From: Acidobacteriota bacterium
GTDB lineage: Bacteria; Acidobacteriota; Thermoanaerobaculia; Multivoradales; Multivoraceae
Direction of reading: 5' to 3'
Length of the DNA stretch: 64,000 bases
NCBI GenBank assembly: GCA_028875725.1
Contig: JAPPCR010000006.1
Span: 1,867,786 to 1,931,785, forward strand
The position numbers and the translations under genes are program-made. Position 1 is the first letter of the stretch, and each line of letters opens with the position of its first letter. Below, piece after piece: positions 40,966 through 48,759 of this stretch. Under the pieces are notes generated by a model. It worked only from the letters and a program-made list of their open reading frames with translations. It did not search any database and had not been told where the DNA came from.

Positions 40966-41582
40966 GTACCGAGAGCGAACACGACCTGTCCCGGACCGAC
41001 CACACCGACACCGCCGGCCATGAACAGGCTCACGTAGCGGACGCTCCGCCGCCACCCCAGGCCGGCGCCGACCAGACGTCTGCACCGCCGCCGCCGACGT
41101 CGACGCAGGGAAGCCTCACAACCCGCCACGTGATCAGCGTCATCCTCGCCCTCTTCCCCGGGCTGGGCCACATCTACAACGGTCTCTACCAGCGGGGGAT
41201 CGTGCTCTTCCTGCTGGCGGTCGGTTCCATCTATCTCGCCACCGAGGAGGGCGTGATGGGAATGGTCGTGGCCTTCGTGTGGCTCTTCAACATGATCGAC
41301 GCCTATCGGCAGGCCTCCCTGATCGAGCGCGGCTTCGCCACGGACCTCGGACTGCAGGACGCCCCGAAACCGCCAGCCAACGGGCAACTGGGCCTGCTGG
41401 CCGGTGCCGGACTCTTCATCATCGGCTTCCTGGCCCTGCTCGACTACACCTTCGGCTACGACATCGACCGGGTATGGGAGTACTGGCCCCTCGGCCTCCT
41501 CGCGGCCGGCGGCTGGCTGATGATCGGCGCCTACAGGCAGTGGCTGCGCAATCGCGACGAGGCGAGGGCGGCTTCCGAGTAG
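40962..41582 (+). CDS. TM2-like multi-pass membrane protein, unknown function
   Basis: 206 residues; ATG overlaps the preceding stop and GGAGGG lies about nine bases upstream. A 45-residue acidic, Pro-rich N-terminus precedes four or five helices: LALFPGLGHIYNGLYQRGIVLF (TM2-like hairpin), MGMVVAFVWLFNMIDAYRQ, LLAGAGLFIIGFLALLD and YWPLGLLAAGGWLMIGAY. The last codons, WLRNRDEARAASE, are repeated as a detached copy just downstream. Third gene of a sigma/anti-sigma operon; it may be the regulated envelope component. Confidence 0.7.
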   Translation: MSTESEHDLSRTDHTDTAGHEQAHVADAPPPPQAGADQTSAPPPPTSTQGSLTTRHVISVILALFPGLGHIYNGLYQRGIVLFLLAVGSIYLATEEGVMGMVVAFVWLFNMIDAYRQASLIERGFATDLGLQDAPKPPANGQLGLLAGAGLFIIGFLALLDYTFGYDIDRVWEYWPLGLLAAGGWLMIGAYRQWLRNRDEARAASE

Positions 41583-41675
41583 GCCGATCTCGGCCCGCAA
41601 CCTGTCATGCGGCAATGGCTGCGCAACCGCGACGAGGCGAAGGCGGCGGCCTAACCCAACTCGGCCCGCAGCTTC
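41536..41675. repeat. Tandem duplication of the 3' end of the TM2-like gene
   Basis: About 65 nt at 41536-41600 reappear with a 75-nt offset at 41611-41675: GGC(A)TGGCTGCGCAA-type sequence through GACGAGGCGA(G/A)GGCGGC and on to TCGGCCCGCA. The second copy reads as WLRNRDEAKAAA followed by its own TAA and includes the end of the converging LLM gene (41651). Confidence 0.8.
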
Positions 41676-42574
41676 TCGTGGAGCGCGGCGGCGCCGTCGA
41701 TCATCGCTTCGGCCGTCCGGGCGCCTGCCAGGAACAGGCCGGTCAGGTTCAGGGCCACGCCGTCGAACCCCATCTCGCCAAGCTTCGAGGCGGCCGCGGC
41801 TACACGGTCGGGTTCCGTGTAGAAGGTCCGGTCGCTCTCGTTGCCGGGCCGCGGCGGCGGCGACACCTGCGCCTGGAACTCGAGCGTCGCCGGATCGCGG
41901 CCGGCTTCCTCGGCGTACCTGCGGACCGCCGCGATGGCCTGGGCGCCGTTCTCGAAGAGCTCCGGCGACGCGACTCCCATCCAGCCTTCGCCGAGCCGTC
42001 CGGCCCGGCGAAGCGCGGCCTCGCTATGGCCGCCGATCCAGATCGGCAGCGCTCCGCCTCGGGGCGGTTTGGGTTCCATCGCCATCGCTTGGAGCCGGTA
42101 GAACTCGCCCTCGAAGTCGATCGGGTCCTGGCTCCAGCAGGCGCGGAGCACCGCGATCGCCTCGTCCATGCGCCGGCCGCGGTTCCTGAAATCGTGGCCC
42201 AGGGCCTCGTACTCCGACTCCTGCCAGCCAACGCCGAGGCCCAGGCGCAGGCGGCCGCCGGACAAGGTGTCCAGGGTCGCCGCCTGCTTGGCGGTCAGCA
42301 CAGGGTCGCGCTGCGGCAGCACGAGGACTTCGGTGCCAAGCCCGATCCGGGAGGTGCATGCCGCCATGTAGCCGAGGGTGGCGAACGCCTCCATGATCGG
42401 CATCTTTGCCGGATAGCGGTTCTTTTCCCGACCCTCCGTGTCATGGCCCATGACCACGTGGTCGAAGATGTCGAGCTGATCGAAGCCGATCTCGTCCATC
42501 GCGGCGGCAAGGCGGGCGATGGCCTCCGGTCCCTCGCGGTACACGACACTCGGAAACTCAAGGGCAAGCTTCAT
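41651..42574 (-). CDS. LLM-class (luciferase-like) F420/flavin-dependent oxidoreductase
   Basis: 307 residues; AGGAG eight bases before the ATG. Typical segments: QLDIFDHVVMGHD, TSRIGLGTEVLVLPQRDPVLTAKQAATLDTLSGGR, RLGLGVGWQESEYEALG, and IWIGGHSEAALRRAGRLGEGWM. These match TIM-barrel LLM oxidoreductases annotated as F420-dependent, although FMN use cannot be excluded. Substrate unknown. It follows the SDR gene on the same strand by 32 nt. Confidence 0.88.
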   Translation of the reverse strand: MKLALEFPSVVYREGPEAIARLAAAMDEIGFDQLDIFDHVVMGHDTEGREKNRYPAKMPIMEAFATLGYMAACTSRIGLGTEVLVLPQRDPVLTAKQAATLDTLSGGRLRLGLGVGWQESEYEALGHDFRNRGRRMDEAIAVLRACWSQDPIDFEGEFYRLQAMAMEPKPPRGGALPIWIGGHSEAALRRAGRLGEGWMGVASPELFENGAQAIAAVRRYAEEAGRDPATLEFQAQVSPPPRPGNESDRTFYTEPDRVAAAASKLGEMGFDGVALNLTGLFLAGARTAEAMIDGAAALHEKLRAELG

Positions 42575-42606
42575 TCTCGGTGCTCCTGGGAAGGTGTCGG
42601 CGGCGC

Positions 42607-43380
42607 TTACGCGCCGGCCAGGAAGCGCTCACGCAGCCGTCTCATGCCGTTGAGCCAGCGGTCGTAGTCGGCCGTCTTGCGGCGCATGTACTCCTGAACC
42701 TGCGGGTGCGGCAGGATGAGGAACCGTTCCTGGTCGATCGCCCGAACGACGATGTCGGCCACCTCTTCCGCTTCCATCATTCCGTCGACACCGGCAACGC
42801 CGGGGCCCCTCGCGGTCATCGCCGTGCGCACCGCCTGCGGACAGAGGACCGAGACACGAATGCCGTCGTTGCCGTGAGTGATGGCGATCCACTCGGCCAG
42901 GGCCACGGCCGCGTGCTTGGTCACCGCGTAGGGCGCCGAACCGATCTGCGACAGGAGGCCGGCCGCCGAGGCCGTGCTCGCGATGTAGCCCTCGCCACGC
43001 TCGATCATCTTCGGCAGCACGGCGCGGGCCGCGAAGATGTGGGACATCACGTTGATCTCCCAGATGTTCTGCCAACCCTCGTCGCTCACCTCGACGCCGC
43101 CTCCGGTACCGATGCCGGCATTCGAGAAGATGAGATCGATGTCGCCGAAGGTGGTCTCCGCGCGGGCGACCATGTCCTGGACCTCGCTCTCGACCGCCAC
43201 GTCGACCGTCACGGCGATCGCTGCGGCGCCGATCTCCTCCGCCACCGCCGCCGCGCCGTCGCCGTCGCGGTCGGCGACGACGACTCCCCGCGCACCGTCG
43301 GCGGCGAACCGCCGGCAGAGCGCCCTGCCAATGCCGCTGGCGCCGCCGGTGACGACGCAGTTCCTGCCCTGTATCTCCAT
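42607..43380 (-). CDS. Short-chain dehydrogenase/reductase
   Basis: 257 residues from the ATG at 43380. Classical SDR motifs: cofactor site VVTGGASGIGRALCRR, FSNAGIGTG in place of NNAG, and catalytic Ser, Tyr, Lys in ASTASAAGLLSQIG and PYAVTKHAAVALAE. The Asp in VVVADRDGDG after the second strand favours NAD over NADP. The C-terminal RRKTADYDRWLNGMRRL resembles SDRs of steroid or lipid metabolism. Followed by the LLM oxidoreductase on the same strand. Confidence 0.88.
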   Translation of the reverse strand: MEIQGRNCVVTGGASGIGRALCRRFAADGARGVVVADRDGDGAAAVAEEIGAAAIAVTVDVAVESEVQDMVARAETTFGDIDLIFSNAGIGTGGGVEVSDEGWQNIWEINVMSHIFAARAVLPKMIERGEGYIASTASAAGLLSQIGSAPYAVTKHAAVALAEWIAITHGNDGIRVSVLCPQAVRTAMTARGPGVAGVDGMMEAEEVADIVVRAIDQERFLILPHPQVQEYMRRKTADYDRWLNGMRRLRERFLAGA

Positions 43381-43458
43381 GGGCGGCGATCGTAGCAATT
43401 GCTCGAACGAGCCGCAGGATGCGGCTAGAATCAGTTTCCTGACCGGCCCCGCAGCTAG

Positions 43459-44613
43459 ATGACCGCAGACCAACTATCGCTGCACCGGCAGTTACTGAAG
43501 GGCCTCGAGGAGGAGGTCTACACCGGCACCGCCGACGGTCAAGTGCTCCCGCTCTCGGCCCACGTCAAGGCCGCGATGGACGGCTACACGACCGAGCCGG
43601 ACGGCCGGAACGTCGAGTTCACGACGGCGCCCTACCGCAGCTACCAGGTCCTGATCGACCGCCTGATGGCAAAGCGCTGCGCCCTGCGCCGTTACCTGGA
43701 AGCCGAGCACGGCTGCACGCTGATACCCGGCGGCGCGCTGTCCCTGGCCGACCCGGATTCCTTCCATTTCTCCGACCCGGACAACCCCTACTACCGCTAC
43801 ATCCGGGACACGTACGGCAACCGGGTCGTGACCGCCTCGACCCACATCAACCTCGGCATCGACGAACCGGACGAGCTGCTCCGCGCCTACCGGGTGCTGC
43901 GGCTCGAGGCGGCGATCTTCCTGGCCCTGACCGCGGCGTCGCCCTTTCTGGCCGGCAAGCCGACCGGACAGCATTCAAGCCGCTGGCTTCGCTTCCCCCT
44001 GACCCCGGAGCGCGTGCCCTTCTTCCCCGACGCAGCCGCGTTCGCGATCTGGATGGACGAACAGCTCGAAACCGGCACGATGCAGAACCAGCGCCACCTC
44101 TGGCTCGGCATCAGGCCGAACGGGCCGGCGACACCCAGGGAACTGGATCGCCTGGAGCTTCGCATCTGCGACCGGATCAGCGATCCCCACATTCTGCAGG
44201 CGGTCACGGCGCTCTACGAGGCCCGGGTCTGGCAGGTGCTGGAACGGCCCGACCTCGATCCTCTGCGGGAACGGCCCTCAACGGCGCTCGAAGAGCTGGC
44301 CGCCGCCAACGAGCGCGCGGCCGGCACCGGCAGCCTGGACGCGGTCGCCGTGAACTGGGTCGACGGCAGGAGTCTCACGTTCAGGGACTGGACCCGGTCG
44401 ATGCTCGACGATGTCGCCGAGACCGCGAATCGTCACGGCTTCGCTTCGCTCCTCCAGCCGATCGAGGCTGTCCTCGCCAACGGCAATCCGGCGATCCAGT
44501 GGCTGCGCCGGGTGGAACAGGGGGCGACGCCCCAGCAGGTCATCCAGGAGGCGATCGTCGAGCTGGCCGCGCTGGACCGGGAGTTTGACCCGAGCTGTCC
44601 CCTAGTCGCCTGA
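43459..44613 (+). CDS. gshA: Glutamate--cysteine ligase, cyanobacterial type
   Basis: 384 residues. LLKGLEEEVYTGTADGQVLPLS, EPDGRNVEFTTAPYRSYQVL, CTLIPGGALSLAD and YGNRVVTASTHINLGIDEPDELLRAYR closely follow the cyanobacterial GshA group (TIGR02048 type), which differs from the E. coli and plant types. It makes gamma-glutamylcysteine from Glu and Cys with ATP, the first step of glutathione synthesis. No gshB is adjacent. Divergent from the SDR gene across a 78-nt gap; the ribosome site is weak. Function is assigned by family resemblance. Confidence 0.83.
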   Translation: MTADQLSLHRQLLKGLEEEVYTGTADGQVLPLSAHVKAAMDGYTTEPDGRNVEFTTAPYRSYQVLIDRLMAKRCALRRYLEAEHGCTLIPGGALSLADPDSFHFSDPDNPYYRYIRDTYGNRVVTASTHINLGIDEPDELLRAYRVLRLEAAIFLALTAASPFLAGKPTGQHSSRWLRFPLTPERVPFFPDAAAFAIWMDEQLETGTMQNQRHLWLGIRPNGPATPRELDRLELRICDRISDPHILQAVTALYEARVWQVLERPDLDPLRERPSTALEELAAANERAAGTGSLDAVAVNWVDGRSLTFRDWTRSMLDDVAETANRHGFASLLQPIEAVLANGNPAIQWLRRVEQGATPQQVIQEAIVELAALDREFDPSCPLVA

Positions 44614-44631
44614 CGGCAGCCTTCGCCCGCG

Positions 44632-45126
44632 TCAGCCTGCTGTCAGGCGGGCGTAGCGGCCGCCGTGGAACAGCAACGGCTCCGCGTCGCGCAGCCGTTC
44701 GCCGGCGACGACGTCGCCGATCACGATGATGTGATCGCCGCCGTCGATCCGCTCCGCGATCCGGCATTCGATGTGGACCAGCGCGTTCTCGATCAGGGGC
44801 TCGCCCAGGCCGCCCTGCCGGAACGCAATGCCCAGCAGCGAACCCGCGGCCGGCTCGGTCGTGCGCGCGAACACGTTCGAGATCTCCTCCTGGTCGGACG
44901 CCAGGATGCTGAGGCCGAAAGCCTCCGCCCGCTGCATCTGCTGGTAGCAGTTCGACTCCCGGTCGACGCAGACGAGGAGTTGCAGCGGCTCGAGCGAGAG
45001 CGAACAGACGGCGTTCGCCGTCATTCCATGGAGCCGGCCGTCCACGTTCGTCGTCACCACCGTGACGCCCGTCGCGAACTGGCCGATCAGGCCGCGGTAC
45101 GTGTCGCGATCCAGCTCAGAAGGCAT
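44632..45126 (-). CDS. Flavin reductase-like FMN-binding protein
   Basis: 164 residues from the ATG at 45126, which lies inside the last codons of the metallopeptidase gene (11-nt overlap). The flavin reductase fold is seen in RGLIGQFATGVTVVTTNVDGRLHGMTANAVCSLSLEP (split here for reference: FATGVTVVTT and GMTANAVCSLSLEP), then LLVCVDRESNCYQQMQRAEAFGLSIL and GGDHIIVIGDVV. Such proteins supply reduced flavin to monooxygenases or act on their own substrates. The LLM oxidoreductase 2 kb away is a possible partner. Confidence 0.87.
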   Translation of the reverse strand: MPSELDRDTYRGLIGQFATGVTVVTTNVDGRLHGMTANAVCSLSLEPLQLLVCVDRESNCYQQMQRAEAFGLSILASDQEEISNVFARTTEPAAGSLLGIAFRQGGLGEPLIENALVHIECRIAERIDGGDHIIVIGDVVAGERLRDAEPLLFHGGRYARLTAG

Positions 45127-48100
45127 CGATGTCGATCTCACCGCAGATGCTCCCCGCCTCGTTCCGGTAGGTCGCAACGCTATCGGTCAACGTGTCGGTC
45201 ACCGTGATCGTGTACTCCACGTCCGAGAGACCGCCGTACAGGAACCAGAAGCTGCCGTTCACGCCGCGACCGTCCAGAATCTTCACCGCCAGTTCGACGT
45301 TCGAGGGGCTGAAGTACCAGAAGAAGCCCGTCTTTCCCGTCGTCAGCGACGGGATCACCCCGGCGGCCCGTGGCCCGTCCGCATCGACGTTCGGGTCGAT
45401 GAAGTCGACTTCGACCGCGAACCGGTCGTCGCGCAAGCACAGTCGCTCGTCACTTGCCTCGCAGTGGCCCGTGCCGTCACTGGCGAGTTCGATACCGCCA
45501 GGATCGAGGGACGCCACCTTCATCCGCAGGAGGTCGAATCCCGGGCGGCCCGCACCGGTGTCGGCAGCACGCGGCGGACCCGTCGCGGCGGCCGTATCGG
45601 TGAAGGCCAGAAGATCCTTCTGGCCGCAGACGTCCTTCGGCGGGTTGTGGTACGTCCGCCGCTCTCCCGTAATCGCGTCTCTCACCGTGATCCAGTACTC
45701 GACGTCGGACAGGGCGCCGAAGAAGACCCAGTAGCTGCCATTGATCGCGGTCCCGTCGAGAACCTTGACGACCAGCTCGATGTTCTCGGACTCGAAGAAC
45801 CAGAACAGCCCGGACTCGTCCGAGATGGCGACCGGCACGGCCGAACCCGCGCCGAACTCCTCCAGCACGTCCGGCCTGCTCCAGTGCGCCCGCACCTCGA
45901 AGCGTCCATCACGAAGACAGAGGTAGTCCGGCCCTTCCCGGCAGGCGCCCTGGAAGGCGCCGGTGGTGGCGCTGACCTCCGGAGAGTAGTCCGCGGCCCC
46001 GGACCGCAGCCGGAACGTGTAGGGAGTCTCCGGCTCGAGACCTGCGATCATCGTTCCCCCTGCCGTGGCCTCCGACCTGCCGACCTCCATCCACCCGCTC
46101 GCCGGATTCCGGGCCTCGATGACGAGCGTGCCCCGCGCCGGTCGCGCCCACCTGCCGGTCCAGATCAACTCGACCGACGTCTCGCCCGACGGAATGACCA
46201 TCAGGCCGCCATCCTCCTCCTCCGGCGGATCGCCGCTCGGCACCGGCATTCCCCTGACCGTGTTGCTGGCGCGCGAGTAGCCGGCGTCGCTGTAGGCGAA
46301 GACGCGATAGTCGAGGGCTTCGCTCCGGGCCAACTCAAACGAAGTGGCGCCAGCCGGGACCAGAGCAACCCGCGTCCAACGGCCGCCACCCACCACGGTG
46401 GTGTCCTGCCGGTCGTACTCGGGCCGCAACTGGACCTCGAAACCCGTCTCTCCGCGCGAGTTGTCTCTCCAGGTCAACCTGGCCACGCCGCCGTCCACGC
46501 CCCAGTTGAGCCTGGTCGGCGCCGCCGGACCGCGGCCCGCCTCGCCCAAGCCCAACCTCGCGTAGCTGCGTTCGCCAACGCCCGCGTCGTTGTACGGCAG
46601 GACGAAGAAGAGGTAGCCGCCGCCGCGGGCCAGCCCCTCGATCTCGATCGCCTCGCTGTTGGCATCGGTCTCGAACAGGCCGAACCAGCCCGAGACGAGC
46701 GCCAGGACCCGGAAGCCCAGTTCGTCGGACGAGTTGTCGCGCCACGTCAGACGAACGGACGTATCGCCCGTCACCCTGGCGGTCAGGTCGGAGACGGCCC
46801 TGGGCCCCGGCATGGGCGGCGATTCCAGGACGAGGAGGCTGCTGGCAGAGGTCCCGGCGATGCCATGCGCGTACACCCGAACGCTGTAGGAGATGTCCGG
46901 GAAGAGGCTTGTCAGGAGCGTCGATTCGCTGTTCGCCGAGACCCACTTCCGCCGCTGCAGCACTCCCCGGTACAGGAGCTGAACCTCGAAGAGACTCTCG
47001 TTGTCCGAGTTGTCGACCCAGCTCACACGCGCCGAGTTCGTCCCCGCGCGGATGGGATCCTCCTCCACGACCGGGCGCCAGGCGAGTCCCGAAGGCGGGG
47101 CCGGCGCCGCGCCCGGAACGACCAGCGTGACCGTGCTGCTTCTCGCCGAGTAGGTGCTCTCCCCCCTGACCGCCCTGACGAAGAAGAAGTAGCGCGTGCC
47201 CGGGTCGGCCACCGGAAGATCGAGGGTCGCCGACCTCCGCTCCTCGAACCGTCGCGTCGGCAGATTTCCCGTTCGACCGGGCTGCCAGTACGTTACTTCG
47301 TAGCCATCCGCGTCGGGCGCGTTGTCCTGCCAGAGCAGCCGCACCGAGATGTCGCCGGCCATCCGGACCACCAGGTCCGTCGGCGCCGCGGGAGCGTCCT
47401 GCGGCAAGGCGTCGACGAAGTCGCCGTAGCGGACGCCGAGGTGGATGCTGTCCCGCAGAGCGCGCTCGTTCTCCCGTTCGTTCGCGATGCCGATCACCCG
47501 GCCCTGCGGCTTGACGCGTACGCTCGACAGGTACGGTTCGCCTTGGCCGGTGTAACTCATGATCGTCCCGACGTTCGGGATGCGATCGAGATTGCCGTGC
47601 CCGAAGGCGTACGGCCTGAAGGCAAATTGGGGAGAACCGCCGTTCTCCGGGTCGTGGTGGGCGCCCAGGCCGTGGCCGATTTCGTGGGCGAAGATCGGCC
47701 CATCGTCCGAACAGGCGCTGGAGGTCCAACCGTAGGCGTACTCCGAGAACTCCTCCGCGCCGTCCGCCCGTGCCAAAAGGTAGTGCTGGCCGCACGCGCC
47801 TCCAAGCGCCCACGGCGACTCCCCGGTGAAGAGATGAACCAGATCGGCGCCGTGTTCACGCCGCAGCCGCAGCACCTCCCCGTCCCACCGCAATTGCGTG
47901 ATGATCGAGGTGCCGTACAGACCGGTGCCGTCTCTGCCGACACGGTCCAGGCCCGAGAGCTGCGCCATGTGGACGATTCTCGCGCTCACCCCGATGTTGC
48001 CGTTCCGCAGGACCATGTTCAGGTAGTCCCCGGCACTTCGAATCGCCGCTCGGGCGCCTCCCCGATCCGCCCAGGTCGAAGCCGCCGCCCTGGTGTAGAC

Positions 48101-48718
48101 GACCAGGATGTCGAGCTGTTCGTGGTTCTGTGGCGCAGCCACTCGCGCCGGCAGATCGACGGCCATCGCTTCGGCCGGAAGGCGTGCCTGCTCACGCAAT
48201 CGCGGATCGGAATCGCTGCCCACCGGGCAGAAGGCCTCGGGCTCGCGCCCGGGCAGGCCGAAGCTCGAAGCCATCTCACCGCCACCGTCGGGCCGGGCGC
48301 TGATCCGATATCGGACACCGCCGGGCTCACCGAACCAGCCGACCAGACGGCCACCCTCGACGGTCAGGACGACGCTGTCATGACCGGCACCCGGAAGACC
48401 GCCCGACCACATCAGGTCGCCGCCGCCCCGATCCTCGAAGACGCTGAGTTCCGCCTCCAGCACCAGGCCATTCGGCGTCGGCAGCTCCAGCCGGACCGGC
48501 TCCGTGCGAAGCAGCTCCATGTCGACCTGGACGGCGATGGAGGGAATCTCCGGCGCGAAGTCCTGGACGGAGACCGTTGCCGGCTGGGTCGCCTGCGGAA
48601 TCAGCGTCAGCAGGCGCTGACCCTGAAGCGGCGCAGCGAGCAAGAGGAGCGCCGCGGCGGCAAGGACTCCGCCAATCCGGCTTCCGTCGCACTCCAGTCT
48701 GGACAGGACTGACCGCAA
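45116..48718 (-). CDS. Secreted reprolysin-like zinc metallopeptidase with FN3 domains and a duplicated C-terminal domain
   Basis: 1200 residues from a TTG with GGAGG about six bases upstream. The signal peptide is GGVLAAAALLLLAAPLQGQ. The peptidase domain (about 200-430) has DILVVYTRAAASTWADRGG and the metzincin motif HEIGHGLGAHH, with the Met-turn in TIMSYTG. Four to five fibronectin type III domains follow (VRLLWQDNAPDADGYEVTY, VSWVDNSDNESLFEV, VRLTWRDNSSDELGFRV, ARLTWRDNSRGETGFEV). Two about 115-residue repeats close the protein, each with LCLRDxRF, FWxFxxxNxELxVKxLDG and LSDVEYxITVxD. Likely secreted to degrade protein. Confidence 0.87.
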   Translation of the reverse strand: MRSVLSRLECDGSRIGGVLAAAALLLLAAPLQGQRLLTLIPQATQPATVSVQDFAPEIPSIAVQVDMELLRTEPVRLELPTPNGLVLEAELSVFEDRGGGDLMWSGGLPGAGHDSVVLTVEGGRLVGWFGEPGGVRYRISARPDGGGEMASSFGLPGREPEAFCPVGSDSDPRLREQARLPAEAMAVDLPARVAAPQNHEQLDILVVYTRAAASTWADRGGARAAIRSAGDYLNMVLRNGNIGVSARIVHMAQLSGLDRVGRDGTGLYGTSIITQLRWDGEVLRLRREHGADLVHLFTGESPWALGGACGQHYLLARADGAEEFSEYAYGWTSSACSDDGPIFAHEIGHGLGAHHDPENGGSPQFAFRPYAFGHGNLDRIPNVGTIMSYTGQGEPYLSSVRVKPQGRVIGIANERENERALRDSIHLGVRYGDFVDALPQDAPAAPTDLVVRMAGDISVRLLWQDNAPDADGYEVTYWQPGRTGNLPTRRFEERRSATLDLPVADPGTRYFFFVRAVRGESTYSARSSTVTLVVPGAAPAPPSGLAWRPVVEEDPIRAGTNSARVSWVDNSDNESLFEVQLLYRGVLQRRKWVSANSESTLLTSLFPDISYSVRVYAHGIAGTSASSLLVLESPPMPGPRAVSDLTARVTGDTSVRLTWRDNSSDELGFRVLALVSGWFGLFETDANSEAIEIEGLARGGGYLFFVLPYNDAGVGERSYARLGLGEAGRGPAAPTRLNWGVDGGVARLTWRDNSRGETGFEVQLRPEYDRQDTTVVGGGRWTRVALVPAGATSFELARSEALDYRVFAYSDAGYSRASNTVRGMPVPSGDPPEEEDGGLMVIPSGETSVELIWTGRWARPARGTLVIEARNPASGWMEVGRSEATAGGTMIAGLEPETPYTFRLRSGAADYSPEVSATTGAFQGACREGPDYLCLRDGRFEVRAHWSRPDVLEEFGAGSAVPVAISDESGLFWFFESENIELVVKVLDGTAINGSYWVFFGALSDVEYWITVRDAITGERRTYHNPPKDVCGQKDLLAFTDTAAATGPPRAADTGAGRPGFDLLRMKVASLDPGGIELASDGTGHCEASDERLCLRDDRFAVEVDFIDPNVDADGPRAAGVIPSLTTGKTGFFWYFSPSNVELAVKILDGRGVNGSFWFLYGGLSDVEYTITVTDTLTDSVATYRNEAGSICGEIDIDAF

Positions 48719-48759
48719 GACATCCTCCGCTGCTATCCGGGACTCAGTACACTGGATTC

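Noticed and set aside
45062..48712. 1216-codon plus-strand open frame opposite the metallopeptidase
   Set aside because: A shadow of the metallopeptidase gene, whose HEIGH zinc motif and FN3 repeats are on the other strand.
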